Below, piece after piece: positions 8,699 to 17,374 of a stretch of DNA of 29,843 bases. The translations under genes and the position numbers were made by a program. The stretch comes from CAZHGD01 sp964531735. GTDB taxonomy: Bacteria > Armatimonadota > UBA10988. The stretch is from assembly GCA_964531735.1 (NCBI GenBank), contig CAZHGD010000089.1, positions 1 to 29,843 of the forward strand. The letters are read 5' to 3'. The stretch's first letter is position 1. Every line of letters starts with the position of its first letter. The notes under the pieces are model-generated. The model saw only the letters and a program-made list of their open reading frames with translations. It made no database searches and was not told where the DNA came from.

Positions 8699-10039
8699 TT
8701 AGTCACCCAGGATCAGGCTGGCCGCCGCGCCGACATCGGCGACCACCGTGAGGTCAGCCCACTCGGCCTGGCCGGCCAACTGCTGGGCCACGGCGGTCCC
8801 GCTGCCGGTGCGCACCAGGATCGGGTGGACGCCCGCGGCGCGGCCAGCTTGCAGGTCGCTGACGTTGTCGCCGACCATGTAGCTGCCGGTCAGGTCGAGT
8901 TGGAACTGCTCCGCGGCGGCCAACAGATAGTGCGGGCTCGGCTTCGAGTCGCCGTGGGGCGCCAGACCCGGGTGGACGGCGTGGTCACCGGCGCCGCTGC
9001 TGTAGTAGAACGCGTCGAAGCAGACGCCGCGCGTCCAGAGGAAGCGCGCGAGCCTGTCGAACACGCTGTCGACCACCTCGGTGGTGACGTAGCCGTAGCC
9101 GATGGCGCTCTGCGAGGAGACGGCGATCAGCACATAGCCGGCCTCGTGCAGGCGCCGCAGCGCGTCGGCCGCGCTGGGCACCGGCGTCAGCGGTTCGGGG
9201 CCGCTGCTGTAGGAGGGCGCCTCGTTCAGCACCCCGTCGCGGTCGAGGAAGACCACCTTGCGCCCGCGCTCCAGAGGACCGTCGGTCAGCGGTACCACCT
9301 CGCTGGTGATGCCGCCCTCGGTCACGTCGTACAGCCGGAAGGCGTGCGGTACCTGCGTGAAGGCCGGGGCCACGGCGAAGGTGCAGCCGCCCTCGGTGAA
9401 CGGTGCCACACCCAGATGGTAGTGGCCCGAGAGCGCCAGCCGCACGCGGCCCGAGGCCGCCAGTTGGCGCTTGAGGTGCGCGCCCTCCAGGTAGGTGTGC
9501 GGCCAGCCCTCGTTCAGCTCCGGCCAGATCACGTAGTGCTGCAGGTGGATCTGCGGCGGGCTGTCGGTATCAGCCAGGACGCGTTCCAGCAGGCGCCGCT
9601 CGCGGTCGAACCGGCGCGGCACGTTGGCGTAGAAGTCGCGGTCCCAAAACGACACGAAGCGGTAGCCGCCGTAGTCGACGATCGGCGGATCGGGCGGGAA
9701 GACCGCCGCGCAGAGGGCGAGGTCGTCGTGGTTGCCCGGCAGCACCCGATAGCGCAGCCCGCTCGCGTCGAGGATACCGCGCAGCAGTCGGTAGTCGGCC
9801 TCGATGTCGGCGGCCCAGGTGGCGCGGTCGTAGTCGTAGTAGTCGTCGTGCGACAGCAGGTAGCCCGGCACATCGAGCAGGTCGCCGGTGAGCACGACCA
9901 TCTCCACGCCGCGCTGCCGCATGGTGGTCAGCGCTTGCCGCAGCAAGTCCATCATGCTCCGCGACCGGCGCCCGGCGCCGTGACTCGTGCCCGGCTGATG
10001 CCAGCGCGCGTGGAGGTCCGTGAGATGTCCAATCCGCAT
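8699..10039 (-). CDS. Metallophosphatase-HAD phosphatase fusion
   Basis: 446 residues with two complete phosphatase domains. Residues 1-250 are a calcineurin-like metallophosphoesterase: D8-L-H10, G52-D53, GNHD at 102-105, H168 and GHYH at 205-208. Residues 258-446 are a HAD domain of the HisB-N/GmhB type: FLDRDGVLNE (D266, D268), VSSQS near 307-311, K366 and VGDNVSD (D391, D395). The zinc-binding Cys/His loop found in GmhB is replaced by a Cys-free loop. ATG 10039 is chosen because AGGA precedes it and it sits 11 bases after the upstream stop. A longer reading from 10096 would overlap the TIM-barrel gene. Substrates are unknown; the fusion suggests two successive dephosphorylations of one sugar or nucleotide pathway. 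Confidence 0.88.
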   Translation of the reverse strand: MRIGHLTDLHARWHQPGTSHGAGRRSRSMMDLLRQALTTMRQRGVEMVVLTGDLLDVPGYLLSHDDYYDYDRATWAADIEADYRLLRGILDASGLRYRVLPGNHDDLALCAAVFPPDPPIVDYGGYRFVSFWDRDFYANVPRRFDRERRLLERVLADTDSPPQIHLQHYVIWPELNEGWPHTYLEGAHLKRQLAASGRVRLALSGHYHLGVAPFTEGGCTFAVAPAFTQVPHAFRLYDVTEGGITSEVVPLTDGPLERGRKVVFLDRDGVLNEAPSYSSGPEPLTPVPSAADALRRLHEAGYVLIAVSSQSAIGYGYVTTEVVDSVFDRLARFLWTRGVCFDAFYYSSGAGDHAVHPGLAPHGDSKPSPHYLLAAAEQFQLDLTGSYMVGDNVSDLQAGRAAGVHPILVRTGSGTAVAQQLAGQAEWADLTVVADVGAAASLILGD

Positions 10040-10050
10040 CCGTCTCTGTC

Positions 10051-12888
10051 CTACTGAGTCTTCTCGACCGCGGTCATCTGCAGCAGATCGAACCACGCCG
10101 TGCCGGCGGTTTGCAGCCGGTAGCCAAGCTGGCCGTTCCGCTCGTCCTTCGGCGCCCGGCCGACCAGTTCGTACTCGCGCCAGTCATCGGTCAGCGTGAA
10201 CACCGCCGACGCCGGCTTCAGTCCGTGTGCCCCCAGGTTGACCTTCACGCCGGGCCGTAGCGAGCGCGCCCAGAAGCTGACGCGATAGGTCTGCCCGGCC
10301 TTGAGCGGCACGGGGAACGGCGCGAGATAGTAACCCGTGCCGTCGGCCGGCGCCACCACGCGCAACGAATGACGCCCGTGCTTGGCCAACCGCGAGTCGA
10401 CCCAGACCTGCGCGCCCGGGTCCGGCCGGCCACCCAGGTAGTAGCCGTCAGGCGAGCCGGGCACGTGCTGCTCCTCGAAGCTCGGGTTCTTCACCAGGTT
10501 GCCTGCGGCCAACCCGGCGTGCGGATCCTCGGGTTGGAGCGGCAGCCGGTAGGCCCGCGTGCCGAAGCCGTCGATCCAGTCCGTCAACTGTCCGCCGGTC
10601 ACCGGCACCTGGCGGTCCTTGAACAGCACTTCGGCCTGGCCGTCAACGGCCCCAGCCACGGTGAGCTTGACCGGCAGCGGGCGGTTGGCCGTGTTGGCCG
10701 CCAGGACCCAGACGGCGTCCGTGGTCCGCCAGGCGCTGCACTGCACGTTGGCGTCGGCGCTCTGCACCACCGGGCGCGGCTGCGGCGAGGTCAGTGCCGG
10801 AGTCAGCTCGGCGGCCTCGGCGGCCAACGCGCGGCAGGCCGACAGCAACTGCGGCAGGGGCCGGATGTGAGCCGGCTCGCGGATGAAGTACTGAATGCCG
10901 GTGGCGCCGTGGATCAGCGCCAGGTAGGTCATCACGCGCTCCTCGTCGGGCGATGGCTCGCGCGCCCACCACTCGCCGCCGCCGAAAGCCTGCGGGACGA
11001 TCCACAGCGGGATGCTGTTGCCAATGGCTTCGTTGAGGAACCGCGTGGTCTCGGCCACGCGCGTCACCGGCGCGTTCGGGATCGGGTAGGGATCGGCCAT
11101 GATGATGTCCATGCCGCCCAGATAGGCCGCCGCCCGGCCGCGGTCGGCAAACACCTGCGTACACGGGTGGTACGGGTCGAGGTCCTTGACGAACCGGCAA
11201 CTGGCGGCCAGCCGCTCGGGTGGTATCCCTTGCAGCTCAGGCTCATCGGCCAGATACCAGGCGAGGAGCGCCGGGTGGTTGCGCACCGCTTCGACCTCGC
11301 GCTTCAGCGCGGCCCATTTCTCCGGGGTGTCGTCGGCGCAGGTCATATCGCGCACGTCGTAGTGGACCTTCATGCCCAGCGCGGCATACCGGTCGAGCAC
11401 CGCGATCATCTCGGCCTGGCGCGCGTCGCTGTCGAGGCGCGAACTGCGATTGCGGTAGGGCGCCAGGTGCGTGAAGCCGAACGGGAGCTCCTCTTCGGCG
11501 ATGGTCAGGGCCGGGTGCTTCACGTAGAAGCCGAACGGCAGCATCGGCAACCCGTCGACGATCAGGCCGCGGCCGGCGTACTCGATCTTGACCTCGTTCG
11601 GCTTCGGCGGCAGCTTCCGTAGGCTCACTGGGGCCTCGGCACTGGGCCGGCCGTCGATGCTCAGCCGGCAGACCAACTCGTTGGCGCCTTCGGCCAAGAG
11701 CGCGGGGTCGAAGGACAGCGCCGTGCGTTCGCCGGGCACCGGCCGACCGCTCAGCTTGACCCGCCCGCCGGCGGCGGTGAACTCCAGCGTCCGGCCGGCC
11801 AGTTCGGGCCGCACCCGGACGTACAGCTCGGCCTGCTTCTCGGTGGTGTAGAACGACCGTCCCGCGGTGACCGCCATCGGCGGCACCACGGTGACCGGCA
11901 AGACCGGCAACCGCAGCACTTCGCGCCGGTCGCCGTCCTGCAAGAGCGCGTGTAGCGCGGCCTGGCCAGCTCGAGGCGCCGGCAGGCGCACTTCAATGGT
12001 CTGCGGCTGGCCGGTCAGCTCGGCGGTGGCCTCGGCGCTGGCCGGTGCGCCCTCGCCGCGCAGTTCGGCGCTCAGTCGCACCGGACGTCGGCCCGCAGCG
12101 GTCGTGGCCAGCTTGAGGCTGACCATGGCTTGGCCATCGGTGACCGTGCCGGTGTAGTTGAGCCCGGTCAGCCGCACGTCGCCAAACGTCAGGTCGGGCG
12201 CGGCCAGTTCGGCGCGGTAGGTACACTGGCCGTCCTGGCCGCGCGGCGCGGGCAGATCGCACCCGAGCCAGAACGCGCCGTGCCGCTTGGCGTAGTCGTA
12301 CAGCGCCATGGGCTGCGTGGCGGCCACCTTGACCGTGCCGAACAGCGACCGCACGGTCAGCTCGGCGGCCCCGGAGATGGGCTGCGGACGCTTGGCGTCG
12401 TAGACCACCGGAATGGTCCCGGTCACCGGCTGGCCGCCGACGGTGGCTTCGTACGCGGCACCCGCGAAGTAACTCTCCACCGGCTTCGTGAAGGCCAGTT
12501 GCAGGCCTGGTCCGTCGAACTTGTCCTGGCGCCAGCGCCAGGTGATCTCGAACTGATCGCCCGGTCCGGCGGTGATCACCTGCTCCGCGTGGCACTGGTC
12601 GGCAGCGAAGGTGACCGTCAGCACGGTGCGCCCGTCGGCCTGGGTCAAGCGCGTGGTGGCGGGCGTGCGGCTGTTGAACAACTGCTTGGTCCAGGCCTGG
12701 TCGTGCAGCACGAACTCGGTGCCCGGCGCGGCGAACACCGGTTGCCCCGCGAGCAGGACCGTCAGCCCGCCGCCGGCGGTCCACTGCAACTGGCCGTGGG
12801 CCAGGGGCAGTTCGGCGTGTTCGAGGGTGTCCTGAGCGAGGAGCGGCACCGCGACGAGGCAGCCCACCAGCAGCGCGAACCGGGACAT
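10051..12888 (-). CDS. Secreted TIM-barrel glycoside hydrolase-like protein with C-terminal binding module
   Basis: A 945-residue protein starting MSRFALLVGCLVAVPLLAQD, a Sec signal. Residues 21-430 are beta-rich domains. Residues about 440-690 look like a (beta/alpha)8 barrel: LPFGFYVKHP, WYLADEPE with E549 in the clan-A acid/base-like position, and DIIMADPYP near 594-602. A short beta domain follows. Residues 797-941 start NLVKNPSFEE and resemble a CBM4/9-type carbohydrate-binding module. GGAG lies about 7 bases before ATG 12888; the in-frame extension to 13083 overlaps the upstream gene and is rejected. It lies 64 bases downstream of the ABC/coiled-coil genes and 11 bases before the phosphatase fusion. 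Glycan hydrolysis is inferred from fold; the exact GH family is not assigned. Confidence 0.8.
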   Translation of the reverse strand: MSRFALLVGCLVAVPLLAQDTLEHAELPLAHGQLQWTAGGGLTVLLAGQPVFAAPGTEFVLHDQAWTKQLFNSRTPATTRLTQADGRTVLTVTFAADQCHAEQVITAGPGDQFEITWRWRQDKFDGPGLQLAFTKPVESYFAGAAYEATVGGQPVTGTIPVVYDAKRPQPISGAAELTVRSLFGTVKVAATQPMALYDYAKRHGAFWLGCDLPAPRGQDGQCTYRAELAAPDLTFGDVRLTGLNYTGTVTDGQAMVSLKLATTAAGRRPVRLSAELRGEGAPASAEATAELTGQPQTIEVRLPAPRAGQAALHALLQDGDRREVLRLPVLPVTVVPPMAVTAGRSFYTTEKQAELYVRVRPELAGRTLEFTAAGGRVKLSGRPVPGERTALSFDPALLAEGANELVCRLSIDGRPSAEAPVSLRKLPPKPNEVKIEYAGRGLIVDGLPMLPFGFYVKHPALTIAEEELPFGFTHLAPYRNRSSRLDSDARQAEMIAVLDRYAALGMKVHYDVRDMTCADDTPEKWAALKREVEAVRNHPALLAWYLADEPELQGIPPERLAASCRFVKDLDPYHPCTQVFADRGRAAAYLGGMDIIMADPYPIPNAPVTRVAETTRFLNEAIGNSIPLWIVPQAFGGGEWWAREPSPDEERVMTYLALIHGATGIQYFIREPAHIRPLPQLLSACRALAAEAAELTPALTSPQPRPVVQSADANVQCSAWRTTDAVWVLAANTANRPLPVKLTVAGAVDGQAEVLFKDRQVPVTGGQLTDWIDGFGTRAYRLPLQPEDPHAGLAAGNLVKNPSFEEQHVPGSPDGYYLGGRPDPGAQVWVDSRLAKHGRHSLRVVAPADGTGYYLAPFPVPLKAGQTYRVSFWARSLRPGVKVNLGAHGLKPASAVFTLTDDWREYELVGRAPKDERNGQLGYRLQTAGTAWFDLLQMTAVEKTQ

Positions 12889-12952
12889 GCGTGGCTCCGT
12901 TGTCTGCTCGGCCATTACGGCACGCGGGCCGGTTCCCCTCTCGCCGGGCGCC

Positions 12953-13816
12953 TCAGGCGTCCACTTTGGTCTGTTCCGGCGCATCGCCCAGCAACCGCTC
13001 GCTGTCGAGCAGCCAGGCGGTGCTGTCGCCGACGCCGGCCACGGCGCCGTCGATCTGCTCGACGAGCGAGGCCACGTCGCCACCGGCGGCGGCCTGGTCG
13101 CGCAGGAGCGCCAAGTGCTGATCCAGCCGGTCCAGTTCGGCGCGTCCCAGTTCGCAGGCTTGACCCATCTGGCTGATCTGCTGCGCCCGCTGCTTCAACA
13201 CGGCCAGCGTTTGCTCCTTGGAGTGCCGCACCGCCGCCGAGAGCTTCTGGTTGGCCACGTCGCTCTCGACCTCGCGAATCTGCTTCGGCAGCTCCAGCAC
13301 CGAGCGCGTGGCCAGGTACGTCTGCAGGCTCTCTTCGTGGGCCAGCAAGCGCGCGTAGAGCGTGCGCACCTCTTGCAGCCCGCCGGTCTTCAGCCCCGCG
13401 GCCCAGTCGCCGTCGGCCTCGCGCTGGCGCTTGGTCAGCAGGCTCTCAATCTCGTGGCAGACACCGGCCATCTGCTCATAGCGCATGCGACCGGCCTTGC
13501 TCAGCGCCACCAGCAGGTCGTCGAGTTGCCCGGCGGAGTCAGTGCTCACCTGGCTCAGCAGTTCGGCGCGCACCAGCGAGCGGAACATCGGCAGGCTGCA
13601 CATCAGGTGCAGGTAGTAGAGCTCGGCGGCGGTGGCCAGCAAGACGACGCCGGCGGCTGCGGCGAGTTGCCCGGCCCAGGCGAACAGGCCGCAGAACACC
13701 GCGGCCACGGCCAGCGCCGCCTTGTTCAGCGGTACACCGCCCAGCCACCGAATGGGCAGGCGGAAGTGGAACGCCGCCTTGACGTAGTCCCACCAGGTGG
13801 CTTCGCCATCAGCCAT
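12953..13816 (-). CDS. Inner-membrane coiled-coil protein of the ABC operon
   Basis: A 287-residue protein not recognised as a named family. It begins with an amphipathic, aromatic stretch (WWDYVKAAFHFRLPIRW). Two close hydrophobic segments follow (about 32-50 and 52-71), probably a membrane hairpin. A long helical, charged region (about 80-280) is rich in Leu, Gln, Glu and Arg with heptad-like spacing, a probable coiled coil. AGGAG lies 7 bases before ATG 13816. The gene overlaps the ABC ATPase stop by 8 bases, so its translation is coupled to the transporter. The cytoplasmic helix could contact the ATPase; that is inference. It could be distantly related to TelA-like or other coiled-coil envelope proteins, which the eye cannot decide. 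Confidence 0.8.
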   Translation of the reverse strand: MADGEATWWDYVKAAFHFRLPIRWLGGVPLNKAALAVAAVFCGLFAWAGQLAAAAGVVLLATAAELYYLHLMCSLPMFRSLVRAELLSQVSTDSAGQLDDLLVALSKAGRMRYEQMAGVCHEIESLLTKRQREADGDWAAGLKTGGLQEVRTLYARLLAHEESLQTYLATRSVLELPKQIREVESDVANQKLSAAVRHSKEQTLAVLKQRAQQISQMGQACELGRAELDRLDQHLALLRDQAAAGGDVASLVEQIDGAVAGVGDSTAWLLDSERLLGDAPEQTKVDA

Positions 13817-14651
13817 GGGGCACTCCTTGCGGGCCGGCCAGACGCAGGAAGTCGGCCGTGATCTCATGCACCCGCGCCACGAACTCGGGCCGGTTCTGCT
13901 GGATGATGGCCGGCTCGACGGGCAACGGCACATCGTTGACCTGCTTGACGATGGTGCCCGGCGCGGCAGAGAAGATCCACAGCCGGTCGGACAGGTAGAC
14001 ACCCTCGGTCAGGCTGTGCGTGACGAACAGGATGGTGGCCTCGATCTCGCGCCAGAGCTCCACCAGCAGATCCTGCATGGTGAAGCGCGTCGGCTCGTCG
14101 AGGGCGCTGAAGGGCTCGTCCATCAGGATGATCCGCGGCTTGAGCGCCAGCGTGCGGGCGATGGCCACGCGCTGCTGCATGCCGCCGCTCAATTCGTGCG
14201 GGTAGAGGTTCTCCGAGCCGGCCAAGTTGACCTTCCGCGCCCACTCGTACGCGGCTTCGCGCACCGCGGCGGCGCTGAGGCCCAGGGCGTGCCGGTGCAG
14301 GTTGAGGCCGAAGGCGATGTTCTCCCACACGCGCAGGTGTGGGAACGAGCTGTACTTCTGGAAGATCATCGCGCGGTCGGCGCCCGGCCCGACGATGGGT
14401 TGACCGAAGACCCGCAGTTCGCCGGTAGTCGGCGGCAGATGGGTGCTGAACCCGGCGATCAGGTTGAGCAGTGTCGACTTGCCGCAGCCGCTCGGGCCGA
14501 CCAGCGCGATGAACTCACCGGCGCCGGCGAGGTCGGTGATCTCGAAGTTGATGTCGCGCAGCGCGGCGTGCGCGGTGGGTCCGTGACCGAACACCTTCGA
14601 GACGCCGCGCGCGGCGAGCACGGGCGGCGAGCCGGCCGGCGCCTCAGCCAT
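13809..14651 (-). CDS. ABC transporter ATPase, NitT/TauT type
   Basis: A 280-residue cytosolic ATPase. Visible motifs are Walker A GPSGCGKS (52-59), Q-loop Q98, signature LSGGMQQ (154-160), Walker B ILMDEP (175-180) with D-loop SALD, and the H-loop H212. Sequence and length resemble the SsuB/TauB/NrtD group, which power import of sulfonates, taurine, nitrate or thiamine precursors. The start overlaps the permease stop by 8 bases and the stop overlaps the membrane coiled-coil gene by 8 bases, a sign of one operon. It powers the permease at 14644-15495. The substrate cannot be read from this subunit. Confidence 0.96.
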   Translation of the reverse strand: MAEAPAGSPPVLAARGVSKVFGHGPTAHAALRDINFEITDLAGAGEFIALVGPSGCGKSTLLNLIAGFSTHLPPTTGELRVFGQPIVGPGADRAMIFQKYSSFPHLRVWENIAFGLNLHRHALGLSAAAVREAAYEWARKVNLAGSENLYPHELSGGMQQRVAIARTLALKPRIILMDEPFSALDEPTRFTMQDLLVELWREIEATILFVTHSLTEGVYLSDRLWIFSAAPGTIVKQVNDVPLPVEPAIIQQNRPEFVARVHEITADFLRLAGPQGVPHG

Positions 14652-15495
14652 GCCGCGACCTCCGGTAGGGGAACAACACCGCGTCGCCGGCGACCCAGAG
14701 CCGGTCGAGCCCGAAGGCCAACAGCACGATGGTCAGCAAGGTCAGATAGACGTGCGCCATGTTGGTGCCGCGGCCCTGCGCGAGGTTGATGATGAAGCCC
14801 AGGCCGCGTTCGGCGGCGACCACTTCGGCCAGGATGATCCAGCTCCAGGCGACGCCGAAGCCGAGTCGCAGGGCGTCGTAGATGCCCGGCCAGGCGACGG
14901 GCAGCAGCACGCGGGCGATCTGCTGCCAACCGGTCGCGCCCTGGCATTGCGCCGTCTGGAGGTAGATGTCGTCCACCTCCTCGATGGCGGCGACGACCAT
15001 CGGCAACAGGTAGATGAAGGTGGCGAGCGCGATGAAGGCCACCTTCTGCGTCTCTCCGATGCCGAACCAGGCCAGCGTCAGCGGCACCAGAGCCGCCACC
15101 GGCAGGTAGCCGAACGCCAGCGTGAGCGGCCGAAACATGGCGCCGACGCGGGTCAGCGAACCCATGGCCGTGCCCAGCGGCAAGGCCACCGTCGCGGCGA
15201 GGCCGAAGCCGACCGCCACGCGGGCCAGCGAGATGACCGCACTCCGACTCAACTCACGCTCGAACCAGAGCGAGTGCAGCGTCTCACGGGCGAACATCTC
15301 GGCCGGCGACGGCAGGATGTTGATGCCGATCAGCCGTGACTCGACCTGACCGGCGATGCGGTCTCGCGTCAGCCACCACCAGGCGCCGGCAATCACCAGC
15401 AGCGGCACCAACCCCAGCGCCCGCGCCGCCCACGGGCTGAGTTGCTCGCGAATACGCCAACCAGATGGCGCCGCGCCGCCGTACCGGCCGGTCAC
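14644..15495 (-). CDS. ABC transporter permease, NitT/TauT type
   Basis: A 283-residue inner-membrane permease of the SsuC/TauC group with about six hydrophobic segments. The cytoplasmic EAA-like loop is near residues 185-215 (QTAQCQGATGWQQIARVLLPVAWPGI), where the ATPase docks. It starts with GTG at 15495, overlapping the TGA of the substrate-binding protein (GTGA). It would work as a homodimer with the ATPase encoded next. An N-terminal hydrophobic segment (LGLVPLLVIAGAWWWL) precedes the transport domain, as is usual for the family. Substrate unknown. Confidence 0.95.
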   Translation of the reverse strand: MTGRYGGAAPSGWRIREQLSPWAARALGLVPLLVIAGAWWWLTRDRIAGQVESRLIGINILPSPAEMFARETLHSLWFERELSRSAVISLARVAVGFGLAATVALPLGTAMGSLTRVGAMFRPLTLAFGYLPVAALVPLTLAWFGIGETQKVAFIALATFIYLLPMVVAAIEEVDDIYLQTAQCQGATGWQQIARVLLPVAWPGIYDALRLGFGVAWSWIILAEVVAAERGLGFIINLAQGRGTNMAHVYLTLLTIVLLAFGLDRLWVAGDAVLFPYRRSRHG

Positions 15496-17228
15496 TTGCC
15501 GGTCGCCTCCAGCGGGTAGACCACGATCTCGACGCGGCGATTGAGCGCGTGGTTGAGCGGCTCGTCCGGGTTGGCTGGGTCATCCCAGGCCTTGCCCTTG
15601 ACCACGAACTTGTTCGGGTCGAACTTGTACTGCGAGACCAGGACTTTCTTGATGGCCTCGGCGCGCTGCTGCGACAGCGCCTGCACCATCTTGTAGTCGG
15701 CCAAGCCCCGCATCGACGCGTCACAGTGCCCGGTAATAGCGATGGTCGCTGCCTCGAACTGGCCGGCCAACTGCGCGGCCGCGGCCATCTTGTTGTTGAT
15801 GTCGGGGTCGTAGAGCGTGTTGGCGACGGCCTTCTCGTCCTGGTCGTGCTGCGGCTCCAGCGGGTCGCTGGAGTTCGGGTAGAAGTGGACCCGAATGCTC
15901 TGCCGCACGATGGGCGACTTGGCGTCGGCCACCTGCTCATACTGCCGCGGCGCGAACTTCGTCTCCTGCGTCTGCATCTGATCGGCGTAGGCGCCGGCCT
16001 TCTTCAGGTCCTGCAGGACGGTGAAGTCCATCACCTTGTCGAAGGCGATTTCCTGGTCGATCAGGCCGAGGGTCTTGTACACATAGGTGACCGACTTCCA
16101 GGTGTTCTCGAAGTTGGTCGGGTTGTTCTTGTTCAGGAAGAACTTCAGGTTCTCGCCGAAGCCCGTCGAGTACGCGTCGTTGAGCATCTTCTCGACTTCG
16201 GCCGGGGTCATCTTGTAGAGCGCGGCGAGCCAGCCGACGGCGGCCTTCTTGTTCTCGGCCGAGGCATTGACGAAAGCCATGCCGTCGAAGTTGCCGCGCA
16301 CCAGGCCCTCGATCACCTCGGGATGATCGCGCGCGAAGTCGGCGCGGGCGGCCCAGACGTCGGCGATGGCGCGGTTGGCGTCCTGGGTGGTGCTGAGCAG
16401 GCGCGTGCCCTTGACCTTCTCGGCGATGTTGTAGATGTCGGGCGCCCAGCTCACGCAGGCGTCGATGCTGCGGTCGGAGACGAACGCCTTGGCCGCCTGG
16501 AACGCGTCGGCGGTGTACTTCGCCTTGACGTCGGACGGCTGCAGGCCGGAGCGGATGAGCAGGTTGTACAAGTAGTACTGCGACGGGCTGTTCTGGGCGA
16601 AGACCACCGTCTTGCCCTTCAGGTCGCGCACCTCCTGGATGTTCTCGCGGACGACGATGCCGTCACCACCGGAGCTCCAGTCGATCTGCTGGAAGATGCG
16701 CGGCGCCGTGCGCGAGTCTTTCATCAGGCCCGGCGCGAACAGCACCATCATGTCGAGCGTGCCCCAGAGGATGTGGCTCTTGCCGCTGACGAAGGCGGTG
16801 CGGGCCTCGACCGGACTGTCGATCAGCGACAGCCGGACCTTGAACCCGTACTTCTTGTAGAAGAGGCTCTCTTCGTTGGGTTCGGCGCCGTGGTTGGCGG
16901 CGATGATCGGCAGCCAGCCGATCCAGACGTTGATGGGGAACTCGACCACCTTGTCGGCGCCCCATTTGTAGCCGCTGGCGCCTTGCACCGGCGGCAGCTT
17001 GGTCTTCGGGACGAAGTTGTACTCCTGGACGGTGGTGATGCCCTTGGTGTCCACCTGCTCCAGCTTGCCGGAGCCGAGCTTCTTCGGGTCCACCGTCCCG
17101 GCCGGTCCGCTCCGCCGCGGGAACAACTGGTCGCGCAGCAGGTAGACGCCGCCCGCCGCCAGGCCGATGATCACGACGAAGAACACCAGCCGACCCACGC
17201 CCGTCATGCCCTTGCTCTGCTCGTTCAT
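15492..17228 (-). CDS. ABC substrate-binding protein fused to OmpA-like peptidoglycan-binding domain
   Basis: 578 residues in three parts. Residues 13-31 form a hydrophobic N-terminal anchor without a clear cleavage site or lipobox. Residues about 95-415 are a periplasmic NMT1/SsuA-type binding protein (FPINVWIGWLPIIAANHG; VEARTAFVSGKSHILWGTLD; DLKGKTVVF; VSWAPDI). Residues 443-572 are an OmpA C-terminal domain: ITGHCDAS with D503, LSQQRAEAIKKVL with R522, and NRRVEIVV at 563-570. The family uses an Asp and an Arg of these motifs to hold diaminopimelate. GGGAG lies 8 bases before the ATG. A near-consensus promoter is about 55 bases upstream. The protein should bridge inner membrane and cell wall. 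The ligand is unknown; nitrate, taurine, sulfonate or phosphonate-like compounds are possibilities. Confidence 0.93.
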   Translation of the reverse strand: MNEQSKGMTGVGRLVFFVVIIGLAAGGVYLLRDQLFPRRSGPAGTVDPKKLGSGKLEQVDTKGITTVQEYNFVPKTKLPPVQGASGYKWGADKVVEFPINVWIGWLPIIAANHGAEPNEESLFYKKYGFKVRLSLIDSPVEARTAFVSGKSHILWGTLDMMVLFAPGLMKDSRTAPRIFQQIDWSSGGDGIVVRENIQEVRDLKGKTVVFAQNSPSQYYLYNLLIRSGLQPSDVKAKYTADAFQAAKAFVSDRSIDACVSWAPDIYNIAEKVKGTRLLSTTQDANRAIADVWAARADFARDHPEVIEGLVRGNFDGMAFVNASAENKKAAVGWLAALYKMTPAEVEKMLNDAYSTGFGENLKFFLNKNNPTNFENTWKSVTYVYKTLGLIDQEIAFDKVMDFTVLQDLKKAGAYADQMQTQETKFAPRQYEQVADAKSPIVRQSIRVHFYPNSSDPLEPQHDQDEKAVANTLYDPDINNKMAAAAQLAGQFEAATIAITGHCDASMRGLADYKMVQALSQQRAEAIKKVLVSQYKFDPNKFVVKGKAWDDPANPDEPLNHALNRRVEIVVYPLEATGK

Positions 17229-17286
17229 CCCTGCCGCTCCCGTCCCACCGGCCAGTCACGAGCCTGGCCCAACACCCACGCTGGCC

Positions 17287-17316
17287 ATCATAGTCGGCGC
17301 CGAACAGCGATGTCAA
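17287..17316 (-). promoter_or_regulatory. Near-consensus sigma-70 promoter of the ABC operon
   Basis: On the minus strand TTGACA (17316-17311) is followed by an 18-base spacer and TATGAT (17292-17287), 11 of 12 consensus positions. Transcription would start near 17280, about 50 bases before the substrate-binding protein ATG at 17228. Confidence 0.7.
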
Positions 17317-17374
17317 ACGAGGGCTGGCGGCGGGCGATGCGCGCCGGTGAGGGGGCACGTCCGGCGGCCCGTGG

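Noticed and set aside
10040..10096. Longer N terminus for the phosphatase fusion
   Set aside because: It would overlap the end of the previous gene by 46 bases, and the metallophosphatase fold starts at MRIGHLTDLH.
12889..13083. Longer N terminus for the TIM-barrel protein
   Set aside because: It overlaps the coiled-coil gene and hides the signal peptide. ATG 12888 has GGAG upstream and a clean Sec signal.
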